Source: Vibrio sinaloensis DSM 21326
Lineage (GTDB): Bacteria > Pseudomonadota > Gammaproteobacteria > Enterobacterales > Vibrionaceae
Direction of reading: 5' to 3'
Assembly: GCF_000189275.1 (NCBI RefSeq)
Contig: NZ_AEVT01000058.1
Location: 124,001 to 188,000 of the forward strand
DNA: 64,000 bases
Below the pieces are notes generated by a model that was not told the DNA's origin, did not search any database, and saw only the letters and a program-made list of their open reading frames with translations. Numbering within the stretch: the stretch's first letter is position 1; the number at the start of each line of letters is the position of its first letter. This document shows, one piece after another, positions 32,394-41,187 of the stretch. The translations under genes and the position numbers were made by a program.

Positions 32394-34866
32394 AAAAGCT
32401 ACAAGTTATGTGCTTAAGCTCAGTCTTACAATGGCCATGACTTTTACTTACGTGACCAGCCCTTGGGCTGAAGAAACCACCGTCACACTCAACCCAACAG
32501 GACGAGATATCGAACTCGTTTCGTTGTTGAAAGTCAGTGATTCTGTGCTTGGCGAAGCCATGATCACCATCACAGCAAACAACCAAGTTAGATTACCTAA
32601 GGAAAGTACCCTAGCTCTGCTGAAGGAGTTTGTCTCTTCCAGTAATTTGCAGCGTTTATCAACAAACAGTCAGAGCACCTATCTAACAGCCAAAGATTTT
32701 ACAGCAGCCGGATTAGACCTCAACTTTGATATGTCGACCTTAGAGTGCATCATTTTTATCCCTTACGATGCCAGCCGAACTCGACAATTATCACTGGATC
32801 AAAATGCCGATTATGCAAATTACGTCGAACCTGAATGGATATCGGGTTATTTAAATATTAGCGTTGGAGGCTCAACTACTCAATCAATCGATACGCAGCG
32901 ACAGCGCAGCGAGCAGTATTACACTAGGCTCGACTCTGGTTTTAACCTCGGCAATGTCAATCTAGAGTATGAAGGTGCCCTTGAAGGAGGTTCGAGCAAT
33001 AACACTCAATATTTACGTGACGGCACAAGGTTAAATATCGACTTTGCTTCTCAGGGGACACGTTTGGTCGTTGGCGATATGTATAATAGCGGCAAGCTGC
33101 TACAAGATGCGATCGACATCCTTGGAGTCGGTCTCACTCGTGACTTCACTCTCATCCCAACCCGAAACGTAAGACCGAAAGCAACTCAAACGTTTACCTT
33201 GCAACGCACGTCTAGTGTCGATGTGGTCATCGACGGAGTGGTTGTCCAAAGGCTCACACTCGGTGCCGGCAGCTATAACCTGAATGATATTCCTCTCGCT
33301 CAAGGTAATAACGATGTTGAGCTAATAATCACCGACTCAACCGGACAGGAAGAGCGCGTCCAGTTTTCAGTCGCTACAGGCAACGATCTTCTCGACAGCG
33401 GAGAGTTCGAGTACAGCGTGATGTACGGCGTACCGAGTGAACGAAAGCAGCAAGAAATCCATTACCTTACAGAGCAAAAGGTGCTCCATGGCTATCTGGA
33501 TATCGGGGTCACCCCTTGGCTAACTTTGGGTGTCAACGGCCAATCTCGAGAACAATTGTATCAATATGGTGGCAATTCGCTGATCGCTTCCTCGATTGGA
33601 ATTACTGAACTATCTGCCAATAAAAGCACCCACCCTACACTTGGTGACGGCCACGCCTACCGGGTCGCCTTTGATGCCGAGTTTGATGACAATAACCCAC
33701 TCAGACCACAGCTAAGTCTGATTTACGAATATCAATCCAAGCATTTTTCTGGTATCCGAGACTTTGAATTAGATGAGTCGCCACTCAACAATATCCCCCA
33801 CTATGCATCGGTATTTGGCTCTTTTTATCTGTGGGATAGCCTACGCGCAGCATTGTCCGTCAATTACAGCAAAAGCATCGATGGCAGTAGCGATTATCTC
33901 TCGCTAAGTCCCAGTTTGTCCGGCCCATTTTTCGCTACGCCAGCAAGTTGGAGCGCACGTGTGAACTACCGGGATAACCGCCACAAAGAAGACGACTGGG
34001 GGACGACCCTAACGCTCAGTTGGCCATTTGGTAAAACCACTCGAGTGGTGAGCCGCTATGCGAGTCAAGTAGACCAAGCCTCCATTGACTATACCTACCA
34101 AAAGAACATTGGTAATACTGGGGGAGTTTCTGCTTTTGCTTCTATAGCGCGAGACAGAGATGTCGACTCCAGCTTAGATATGGGCATCAACTACACGGGC
34201 AATCGTTTTATTGCCATTGCTGATCATACAACGCGAGTCGAGGACTTTAACCAAGACAACCGCAGTCACACCAGCCGCCTTGAGCTCAGTAGCTCGGTTG
34301 CGTTTGCCGGGTCACAGGTGACCATTGGCCGCCCAGTGAGAGAAGCGTTTGCGATTGTGACTAAGCACGATAGCTTAGCAGACAATCGTCTGGCTGTTGA
34401 TCATTCAAGTGATGGAGCTTCAGCTCGAGTCTACAGTGAGGGCAATCGCAACGCGCTTGTCCCCGACTTGGTCGCTTACAACAGTCGCTTGTTGACCTAT
34501 GATGTCGATGACCTCCCACCAGGCTATGACTTAGGTGACGGCGCATTCTGGCTAAACCCCGGCTACAAACGCGGCTATGTTCTGCAAGTCGGGTCTGATG
34601 CGGTACTGACCATAATTGGCACACTCATCGACAACCGCTCTAAGCAACCCATACCTCTTGTAGCGGGATATGCCATTTATTTAGGCGAACAATCTCAAGA
34701 GCCAATCGAGTTCTTTACTAATCGCAACGGGCTTTTTGCGATTTCAGGCTTGCGCCCAGGTGAATACAAACTCGAATTAAACAACGCGCAGAAACAGTCA
34801 GTGACACTCTCTGTTGATTCTCGAAATGAAGTCTTAATTAGACTAGGAGAACTGTATGTGGATTAG
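32374..34866 (+). CDS. Outer-membrane fimbrial usher
   Basis: An 830-residue usher that receives chaperone-subunit complexes and exports the pilus. A signal peptide ends at PWA-EE. An N-terminal domain is followed by a 24-strand barrel region with internal plug (VDVVIDGVVVQRLTLGAG, LNDIPLAQGNNDVELIITD) and two C-terminal beta domains (NRNGLFAISGLRPGEYKLEL). ATG 32374 is used; GTG 32368 and ATG 32377 are alternatives. The tip gene overlaps its end by 11 nt. The usher class cannot be fixed by eye. Confidence 0.9.
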   Translation: MMAALLKKATSYVLKLSLTMAMTFTYVTSPWAEETTVTLNPTGRDIELVSLLKVSDSVLGEAMITITANNQVRLPKESTLALLKEFVSSSNLQRLSTNSQSTYLTAKDFTAAGLDLNFDMSTLECIIFIPYDASRTRQLSLDQNADYANYVEPEWISGYLNISVGGSTTQSIDTQRQRSEQYYTRLDSGFNLGNVNLEYEGALEGGSSNNTQYLRDGTRLNIDFASQGTRLVVGDMYNSGKLLQDAIDILGVGLTRDFTLIPTRNVRPKATQTFTLQRTSSVDVVIDGVVVQRLTLGAGSYNLNDIPLAQGNNDVELIITDSTGQEERVQFSVATGNDLLDSGEFEYSVMYGVPSERKQQEIHYLTEQKVLHGYLDIGVTPWLTLGVNGQSREQLYQYGGNSLIASSIGITELSANKSTHPTLGDGHAYRVAFDAEFDDNNPLRPQLSLIYEYQSKHFSGIRDFELDESPLNNIPHYASVFGSFYLWDSLRAALSVNYSKSIDGSSDYLSLSPSLSGPFFATPASWSARVNYRDNRHKEDDWGTTLTLSWPFGKTTRVVSRYASQVDQASIDYTYQKNIGNTGGVSAFASIARDRDVDSSLDMGINYTGNRFIAIADHTTRVEDFNQDNRSHTSRLELSSSVAFAGSQVTIGRPVREAFAIVTKHDSLADNRLAVDHSSDGASARVYSEGNRNALVPDLVAYNSRLLTYDVDDLPPGYDLGDGAFWLNPGYKRGYVLQVGSDAVLTIIGTLIDNRSKQPIPLVAGYAIYLGEQSQEPIEFFTNRNGLFAISGLRPGEYKLELNNAQKQSVTLSVDSRNEVLIRLGELYVD

Positions 34867-35728
34867 ATATTTACTTGCAAGTAGCACACTGTTACTTGCC
34901 TTACCAAGTTGGGCAGCGTGCAATGCCTCTGCTTTAAATTTAGATGTGGTTTCACAACAACAAAACTACGACATCCTGACCAACGGCAACTACACACTAA
35001 CCAACACCTACCAGCTGAGCACTCAGTTTAGCGGTTCGGGTTGCACACTCGTGGTGATGTTAGAAACAGAGGATGGCGACCGGGCGCTAAAAAACACCAA
35101 CAATCACGGCTTGAAGTTTGATTGGTACGGTAGAAATGGAGTTCAAAAGGCCAATCAATGGCATGTCACCCTAAACGACGATACCCCTTCTGTCACCTTT
35201 CAGTTGCGTTACCCGTCACTTCAATGGCTTAATTCGGGGCGTTATCAAGCCGACATAGAAGCCTCTGTGGTTACAGGGAACTTAAACAATTTAGCCAACC
35301 TAGCGCCGAGGCGACTTAGTCTTGAAGTGAACGTTCTGCCAGTGACGAAAATTCAATTCTATGGCTTAGCGCAATCTCACTACGACTTAGACATGGGCAC
35401 CCTATACAGTAATAAAGTTATTCGCAGCGCTCCCAAACTGTGGGTACGAACCAATACGGGTTACACCGTAACGATAGAATCAAGCCATCAGGGCAACCTA
35501 CGTCATCAATCAAACAATCCGCAGTGGGATATCCTCTACGCGCTACTTTTTGACGACAAGCAGATCGACCTAAGGCAATCACAGGCCCATATTCATCGTC
35601 ACTCCCCGACTTCAGGCAGCTCAATTCCGCTCCAATTTGAGATTGGTGCAACCGAGAACAAACCGGGGGGTGAATACAGCGATACACTACAGATTTCAAT
35701 AGAACCACAGCTTTCTCAATCGCCCTAG
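34856..35728 (+). CDS. Tip/adhesin-like pilus protein
   Basis: A 290-residue secreted protein (signal about 1-20 ending in SWA-AC) with a larger N-terminal domain (about 21-165) and a C-terminal pilin-like domain. That domain starts near residue 170 (ITKIQFYGLAQSHYDLDMG) and ends with GGEYSDTLQISIEP. This two-domain plan is that of tip adhesins. Its ATG overlaps the usher stop region (11 nt). Ligand unknown. Confidence 0.75.
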   Translation: MWIRYLLASSTLLLALPSWAACNASALNLDVVSQQQNYDILTNGNYTLTNTYQLSTQFSGSGCTLVVMLETEDGDRALKNTNNHGLKFDWYGRNGVQKANQWHVTLNDDTPSVTFQLRYPSLQWLNSGRYQADIEASVVTGNLNNLANLAPRRLSLEVNVLPVTKIQFYGLAQSHYDLDMGTLYSNKVIRSAPKLWVRTNTGYTVTIESSHQGNLRHQSNNPQWDILYALLFDDKQIDLRQSQAHIHRHSPTSGSSIPLQFEIGATENKPGGEYSDTLQISIEPQLSQSP

Positions 35729-35843
35729 CGCGTCTTAAAAATGAGATAGAAAAAACAAGTCTCGATAGTGAGACAGCATAATGCTAGCGGCGCCCTCAAC
35801 GCTGAACTAGTGTGATTACAAAAATATCAGTTTGAGGTTGGTT

Positions 35844-36515
35844 ATGGTACAGAATACGCGTAGCAGTGGTAACAAACTGGATGTTGTTTTAGTCGGGGAC
35901 AACTGTATTCAAACTCAGTTTATTCGCCGAGAAATAGAAAAGCATGGCAAGTACAAATTGACCCGTCGCGGTTTACAAGAATTTTATCTCCGCGGTGAGC
36001 AATTCTCCGAATCGGCCAATATATTACTTGTCTCGTATCGGCTGTTGAAACTGACTGCGAATAAATCATGCGACCTTTTCCGTATATTAACCACCAGCCT
36101 TATTGTCTATGACGTTCCTCATGGAGATGCGGATCTCGAGTTAACCAGTTACGCTCATTTAAAAGGCATCCTGTATCAAGACGCGCCAATCGAGCATCTG
36201 CTACGCAGCTTAGAGGCGGTGGAGCAAGGGGATCTTTGGCTACCGCGAAAGCTCATGGTCAAAATGCTCAGCGACATTCGTCCTTATGCACTGACCTATC
36301 AAGATATCAACACCACCTTAACCAAACGAGAGCAACAAACTCTTGAACGCTTGGTACAAGGTCAATCTAACTTAGAAATCGCCGAAGCCCTGTTCGTCGC
36401 CGAAAGCACGGTGAAAACTCATGTCTACAAGCTGTTTAAGAAGCTCAACGTGCGTTGTCGTAAAGAGGCGATCCACAAAGTATCCAGCCAATACTTTGAA
36501 AGACCAGAGCAATGA
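35844..36515 (+). CDS. VpsT/CsgD-like LuxR-family regulator
   Basis: ATG 35844 is used (GAGG 6 nt upstream). The 223-residue protein has a receiver-like N-terminal domain without a clear phospho-Asp pocket and a C-terminal LuxR helix-turn-helix (LTKREQQTLERLVQGQSNLEIAEALFVAESTVKTHVYKLFKKLNV). At the place of the VpsT c-di-GMP motif W[FLM][TS]R it has WLPR, so the third residue is Pro. It lies 115 nt after the tip gene and is a good candidate regulator of the pilus operon. Confidence 0.85.
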   Translation: MVQNTRSSGNKLDVVLVGDNCIQTQFIRREIEKHGKYKLTRRGLQEFYLRGEQFSESANILLVSYRLLKLTANKSCDLFRILTTSLIVYDVPHGDADLELTSYAHLKGILYQDAPIEHLLRSLEAVEQGDLWLPRKLMVKMLSDIRPYALTYQDINTTLTKREQQTLERLVQGQSNLEIAEALFVAESTVKTHVYKLFKKLNVRCRKEAIHKVSSQYFERPEQ

Positions 36516-36653
36516 ACCGCTCCGCGATTTTGCCTGTGTGACCACCTCACGCAGGCCAGCAGCAAAGTGACTGAAAAAAATGAGGCTTACGGATACTCAT
36601 TTTCGGTTCAGTTTGCTAAGGTCTACTCATTAGAAACAAGCGTTTATACGGAT

Positions 36654-37505
36654 ATGAGTATGCGAGTAATTCTGGCCATAATCTTGGGTTGGCTGACCAT
36701 CACCTCTTTCTCTTTTGCAGAAGAAAAGTATTCAGAGAGCGATATTCTTGATCGCCCGCTCGTTGAGCGCTACATCCTTGATGAGCTGAAATCACTGCGC
36801 CAAGATCAGCAAGATCTCGAAAAGCGATTGGTCATTCAAATCACCGATCGCGAACTTGATGTCGCGGATAAGTCCCTCAACTACGCCAATGTCACCGTCA
36901 CGTATTTCTTTTACATCATTGCCGGTGTCGCTTCTTTGATCGCCTTCGTCGGCTGGCAATCGCTCAACGAATTTAAAAGCAATACTAAGGAAATGGCCGA
37001 CAAACGCCTAGAAGGTATCGCCGCAGAGTACGAGAAAAAGTTCAGCGCCTTGGAGCGGGATTTGAAGCGTAAAACCCGCATCATCAGCGAAAACAACAAA
37101 GAGATTGAGCGAATCAATGAAATCCACAACCTCTGGCTTCGTGCGCAAAGTATGCCAACCGCTGAGCAGCGTATAGATGTCTATGATGAAATCTTGACCA
37201 TTCGCCCAGGAGACCTTGAAGCGTTGACCTACAAAGCGGATGCAGCAATGGAAATCAAAGAATACAACTGGGCGCTGAGCTTGTGTAACCGAGTGCTTGA
37301 ACTCGATACCACCAACGGTCCAGCCTTATATCAGCGTGCTTGTGCCTATTCCCGTTTGGGGGTTGAAGAACAAGCCATTGAAGATCTAGAACGAGCGATT
37401 GAAGCCACTCCGTCCATTAAAGAATTGATTGCGACCGAGCCAGACTTGGAAGGGCTGCATGGTAACCCTCACTTCGACAGCATATTGCCGCAGGTGCAGG
37501 ATTAA
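36654..37505 (+). CDS. Membrane TPR/coiled-coil protein
   Basis: ATG 36654 (or 36660) begins a signal-like segment (VILAIILGWLTITSFSFA). A second membrane helix lies at about residues 80-101, then a charged coiled coil (about 105-160), and three TPR-like repeats (about 165-265, including YDEILTIRPGDLEALTYKADA and ALYQRACAYSRLGVEEQAIEDLERAIEATP). The expected form is a periplasmic loop between two helices and a cytoplasmic TPR. It follows the LuxR-type regulator by 138 nt and may belong to the pilus locus. Function unknown. Confidence 0.75.
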   Translation: MSMRVILAIILGWLTITSFSFAEEKYSESDILDRPLVERYILDELKSLRQDQQDLEKRLVIQITDRELDVADKSLNYANVTVTYFFYIIAGVASLIAFVGWQSLNEFKSNTKEMADKRLEGIAAEYEKKFSALERDLKRKTRIISENNKEIERINEIHNLWLRAQSMPTAEQRIDVYDEILTIRPGDLEALTYKADAAMEIKEYNWALSLCNRVLELDTTNGPALYQRACAYSRLGVEEQAIEDLERAIEATPSIKELIATEPDLEGLHGNPHFDSILPQVQD

Positions 37506-37508
37506 TCA

Positions 37509-37536
37509 AAAAGAGCTGGCGTTAGCCAGCTCTTTT
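37509..37536. terminator. Bidirectional terminator
   Basis: A perfect 12-bp stem AAAAGAGCTGGC/GCCAGCTCTTTT with loop GTTA lies between the TPR gene and the convergent acetyltransferase gene. Confidence 0.9.
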
Positions 37537-37549
37537 CTTTATTAGCCAC

Positions 37550-38050
37550 TCAATCGAGTGAATAGCGATAAAAAACCACCCCTTTAGAACTCTGTTGCGG
37601 CGCAAAACCAAGCTTGGTGAGTAAATTCGAAGACGCCGTATTACTCACCTCCACGCCGCCAATCAACACTTTCCACTCATCCCGCGTTTGCGCGTAAGAA
37701 ATAAAACGTTGCAGAAGCTCAAAAGCATACCCTTTACGCCAGTGAGCTTTGCCCAGCAAGTAGCCTATGTGCACCTCTCCTGCTGGGTCTGGAGACACAA
37801 ATAGAAAACCCATCAAATCATCACCGTGCTTTTGTCGTACGAGAAACAGTTCACTCTCACTGAGCATTCTGTCCAACCAACGCACAGCCTTTGCCTCTGA
37901 ATCAATCGCGTGAAAATAAGGCGGTAAATTCTCTACCACATCCGCTTCAAGTAAACTTGGGATCTGCGCGATGAGCTGCGCTTTGCTCGCATCTGAAACG
38001 GAATGAACAAGTCGCTCCAACAGTAATCTTTCACTCGTGAACTGGGTCAT
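37550..38050 (-). CDS. GNAT acetyltransferase
   Basis: A 166-residue RimJ-like acetyltransferase. It has the N-terminal TSERLLLERLV pattern, the GFLFVSPDPAGEVHIGYLLG strand pair, the acetyl-CoA loop AHWRKGYAFELL and the C-terminal NTASSNLLTKLGF. ATG 38050 is chosen over GTG 38071. The target is unknown. It is single and convergent with the TPR gene. Confidence 0.83.
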   Translation of the reverse strand: MTQFTSERLLLERLVHSVSDASKAQLIAQIPSLLEADVVENLPPYFHAIDSEAKAVRWLDRMLSESELFLVRQKHGDDLMGFLFVSPDPAGEVHIGYLLGKAHWRKGYAFELLQRFISYAQTRDEWKVLIGGVEVSNTASSNLLTKLGFAPQQSSKGVVFYRYSLD

Positions 38051-38213
38051 AACGTCGCTTCTTATGGTCACTCAACTTATTACCAGTGTGCTTGTTAAAG
38101 AGGCCATGTGCAATAATTCACCGAACCTTCATCGCCCTCTCACCGAATTTTGACGAAAATGCACTCAGTTTCATTATCATTTTGACACGCCTCCGAATCG
38201 TAAGGAAACCAAG

Positions 38214-38672
38214 ATGAAACGTACATTGCTCATAATCGCAGCCGCAAGCCTCGCTCTTGCTGGTTGTCAGGACGAACAAAGCAGCGCAGCCTTGTCATCG
38301 AGTGACACGGCGACGCCGCAAGAGACCGCGCCCCAACCCACAGGTGAACATACGGCAAACAACTCGCTTGATTGGAATGGCACTTATGTAGGTATTCTCC
38401 CTTGTGCCGATTGCTCCGGAATTGAAACGCGTATTAGCCTTAATCATGATGACAGCTACCAAATTGAACAAACCTACTTAGGTAAGCAAGATGGCTACTT
38501 TATCTCACAGGGGCAACTGAGTTGGAATGAAGCGGGAAACACCGTCATTCTGGAGCAGGAGTCGGGAGCGAATCAATATTTCGTCGGTGAGAACGTCTTG
38601 TTCAAGCTGGATATTAACGGTCAGCGAGTTGAAGGTGATCTTGCTCAGCACTATCAATTGAAAAAGCAGTAG
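38214..38672 (+). CDS. NlpE-like lipoprotein
   Basis: A 152-residue lipoprotein (lipobox LAGC). After a disordered Ser/Thr/Gln-rich linker (about 18-50) it carries the NlpE N-terminal domain pattern WNGTYVGILPCADCSGIETRISL, with the CxxC pair (PCADC), and a YQLKKQ end. NlpE links surface contact and lipoprotein stress to the Cpx system in E. coli; this protein lacks the second domain of full NlpE. AAGGAAA precedes the ATG. Confidence 0.85.
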   Translation: MKRTLLIIAAASLALAGCQDEQSSAALSSSDTATPQETAPQPTGEHTANNSLDWNGTYVGILPCADCSGIETRISLNHDDSYQIEQTYLGKQDGYFISQGQLSWNEAGNTVILEQESGANQYFVGENVLFKLDINGQRVEGDLAQHYQLKKQ

Positions 38673-38757
38673 CCAAGACGGCAAACTGTCGTTTCATTTT
38701 TCTTTTCAGCGCTCTATGATGTGAGATAACTCATGAACATCATTGCTGTAAACAAAC

Positions 38758-39657
38758 ATGAAAAAGCTCACCATCTTAGATGGCGGAATGGGGCGTGAAC
38801 TAAAACGAGTCGGCGCCCCTTTCTCGCAACCCCTATGGAGCGCCCAAGCTCTGATTGAATCACCGCAGCATGTTGCGGATGTCCACCAAAGTTTTATTGA
38901 TGCCGGTGCTGAAATCATCATTACCAATGCCTACGCCTGTGTTCCCTTTCACCTTGGCGAGCAACTCTATCAGTCACAGGGGCACCAACTGGCTGAAACT
39001 GCAGTCCAAATCGCTCGCACCACCGCCGAACTCGGTTCAACTCCGACTCTGGTTGCTGGCTGTATTCCTCCAGCCATGGGCAGTTATCGCCCTGATTTAT
39101 TCGATGTAGAACAAGCCACACCCATTCTGCAAACGCTGATTGCAGCACAAGAGCCTTACATCGATGTTTGGATGGTTGAAACATTGGCTTCTATCGAAGA
39201 GTTTGAAGTGAACCATCGATTACTAAGCCACAGTCAAAAGCCAGCTTATTATGCCTTTACTTTAGATGATGAACCTGAAGGTAACGCTTTGCTGCGTTCA
39301 GGAGAAACCGTCACTCAAACCGCCAAACGCGTTGCGACTCTTGGCGCTTCCGGCATGCTGTTCAACTGCTCGATTCCTGAAGTTCTCGAGCAAGCCATCG
39401 TAGATGCTAAGAAAGTGTTTGATGATCGTAATATCGACATCGAACTGGGCGCTTACGCCAATAACTTCGAAGTGATTGACACCAGCCACCAGGCAAACGA
39501 TGAGTTGCAAGCGATGCGCTCACTTACCACAGACGAGTATCTACAATTTGCCAAGCGTTGGTATGACGCAGGCGCGACCATCATTGGCGGCTGCTGTGGA
39601 ATTGGGCCCGAGTATATTAAAACACTGGCCGAGTGGAAGGCCGCTTTAGCTGATTAG
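38758..39657 (+). CDS. Homocysteine S-methyltransferase family protein
   Basis: A 299-residue zinc-dependent methyltransferase barrel. Motifs are LDGGMGRELKRVG at the N-terminus, TNAYACVPFHL, and the zinc ligands in LFNCSIPE and GGCCGIGPEY. Family members transfer the methyl group of S-methylmethionine or betaine-like donors to homocysteine. The donor here is not known. No clear ribosome site is seen upstream of the ATG. A terminator follows. Confidence 0.88.
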   Translation: MKKLTILDGGMGRELKRVGAPFSQPLWSAQALIESPQHVADVHQSFIDAGAEIIITNAYACVPFHLGEQLYQSQGHQLAETAVQIARTTAELGSTPTLVAGCIPPAMGSYRPDLFDVEQATPILQTLIAAQEPYIDVWMVETLASIEEFEVNHRLLSHSQKPAYYAFTLDDEPEGNALLRSGETVTQTAKRVATLGASGMLFNCSIPEVLEQAIVDAKKVFDDRNIDIELGAYANNFEVIDTSHQANDELQAMRSLTTDEYLQFAKRWYDAGATIIGGCCGIGPEYIKTLAEWKAALAD

Positions 39658-39681
39658 TGGAAACGGTTCAGGCAATAAAAA

Positions 39682-39702
39682 AAGGAGCCGTACTGGCTCC
39701 TT
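39682..39702. terminator. Convergent terminator
   Basis: The stem AAGGAGCC/GGCTCCTT with an A-tract before and TTCTTTC after separates the methyltransferase gene from the convergent helicase gene. Confidence 0.85.
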
Positions 39703-39708
39703 CTTTCA

Positions 39709-40989
39709 TTATGAATTCTTACTGCGAATCATACGACGCAAACGAGAACGTCTTTCTGCCGCCCCCTGGTTAGAATCGCTTGGGTTGTTTTGACGTGTCT
39801 TACGGTTTTTAAATGCTGGTTTAGAGTGCATCTTCTCTAGCAAGGCATCACGGTTCTTAGGCTCATAGCCTTCTAGCTCTTTACGGTAAATACGCTGACC
39901 AATCAGCATTTCTACTTGTTGTAGCGTCAGCTCTTCATCACGGTTCACAAAAGAGACCGCGTTACCACGTTGCCCTGCGCGACCAGTACGACCAATGCGG
40001 TGCACATAATCTTCCGCTAGGAATGGCATATCGAAGTTAACCACATGCGGCAGGTTCTGAATGTCTAGACCACGCGCAGCAACATCTGTCGCAATCATGA
40101 CGCGCGCTTTGCCTGATTTGAACTCGTCCAAAGCGCGGCGGCGTGCACTTTGCGCCTTATCACCATGACAAAGCACCGCTTTAATGCCATCCAATTTCAG
40201 CTCTTTTACCAGCTCATTTGCGGTTTCTTTGTAGTTCACAAACACCAGTACTTGTTGCCAGTTCTTACGACCAATCAGTTCTGAAAGCAGTTCGCGTTTT
40301 CGCTCTTGCTCTACTGGATACACAACGTGAGCGACGGTTTCAGCCGTTGCATTTTCACGCGCAACCGATACACGCTTTGGCTGGCGTAAGATCTTGGTTG
40401 CAAGCGTATTCATTTGCGCAGAGAAAGTGGCTGAAAATAGCATTGTTTGTGGTTTAGTAGCCACTCCAGACATGATGTTCTCGATGGCAGAAATAAAGCC
40501 CATGTCCAACATGCGGTCTGCTTCGTCGAACACAAGAAACTCAAGGTTTACAAGAGAGACGTTGTTTAGATCCATGTGTTCAATCAAGCGGCCTGGGGTT
40601 GCGACCAGCACATCCACACCGGCTTCCAGAGCCTTCTGCTGAGAAGACATTTTTGCACCACCGTAGATGGCGACCGTCTTGATCTCAGTGTACTTAGTGT
40701 AATCTTGAATATTGGTTGCGATCTGCGCTGCCAGTTCACGAGTTGGTGCAAGAATGACTGCACGAGCCTGATGACGTTGACGAGGCTTAGCATTGTCTAG
40801 AATGTTTTGCACAATAGGTAAGGCAAACGCGGCGGTTTTACCGGTACCGGTTTGCGCATTAGCAAGAATGTCATGCCCTTTACGTGCGAAAGGAATCGCC
40901 TTTTGCTGTACTGGGGTCAGTTTTTCATAACCACATTCAGTAAGCGCTTTCACGATCTCGGGAGAAAAGTTTTGTGATGCAAATGACAT
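39709..40989 (-). CDS. DEAD-box RNA helicase, RhlE-like
   Basis: A 426-residue helicase with the full motif set: Q motif (LTPVQQKAIP), motif I AQTGTGKT, PTRELA, TPGRL, DEAD in VFDEADRMLD, SAT in LFSATF, RGLDIQ, and HRIGRTGR. The C-terminal 50 residues are basic (Lys/Arg/Asn rich), as in RhlE and SrmB-type enzymes of RNA and ribosome processing. AGGAA precedes the ATG. It has a 198-nt upstream region without a gene. Confidence 0.93.
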   Translation of the reverse strand: MSFASQNFSPEIVKALTECGYEKLTPVQQKAIPFARKGHDILANAQTGTGKTAAFALPIVQNILDNAKPRQRHQARAVILAPTRELAAQIATNIQDYTKYTEIKTVAIYGGAKMSSQQKALEAGVDVLVATPGRLIEHMDLNNVSLVNLEFLVFDEADRMLDMGFISAIENIMSGVATKPQTMLFSATFSAQMNTLATKILRQPKRVSVARENATAETVAHVVYPVEQERKRELLSELIGRKNWQQVLVFVNYKETANELVKELKLDGIKAVLCHGDKAQSARRRALDEFKSGKARVMIATDVAARGLDIQNLPHVVNFDMPFLAEDYVHRIGRTGRAGQRGNAVSFVNRDEELTLQQVEMLIGQRIYRKELEGYEPKNRDALLEKMHSKPAFKNRKTRQNNPSDSNQGAAERRSRLRRMIRSKNS

Positions 40990-41151
40990 ATCTTGTTCCT
41001 AAAACTAACGGCTAATTCAAAGCATAACCAAAATTACGGTCGCAGATTATAGAGCAATAATGCCTATATTGGGGAGTTATTTTAAATTTAGTCAATCTAG
41101 CGGCGAATTTGCCAACACTGTGCAAGCATATTTCGTCGGATAAAAGCCAAA

Positions 41152-41173
41152 AAGAGCCCGCAACCGGGCTCTT
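41152..41173 (-). terminator. Terminator of the cytochrome c peroxidase gene
   Basis: AAGAGCCCG pairs with CGGGCTCTT (9 bp, 4-nt loop); on the minus strand TTTTTGGC follows. It lies 15 nt after the peroxidase stop. Confidence 0.85.
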
Positions 41174-41187
41174 GATAAGCGTTTGAT

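Noticed and set aside
38165..38190. Fur box before the NlpE-like gene
   Set aside because: Only one half (TGATAAT on the minus strand) is good; the other half matches 3 of 7.
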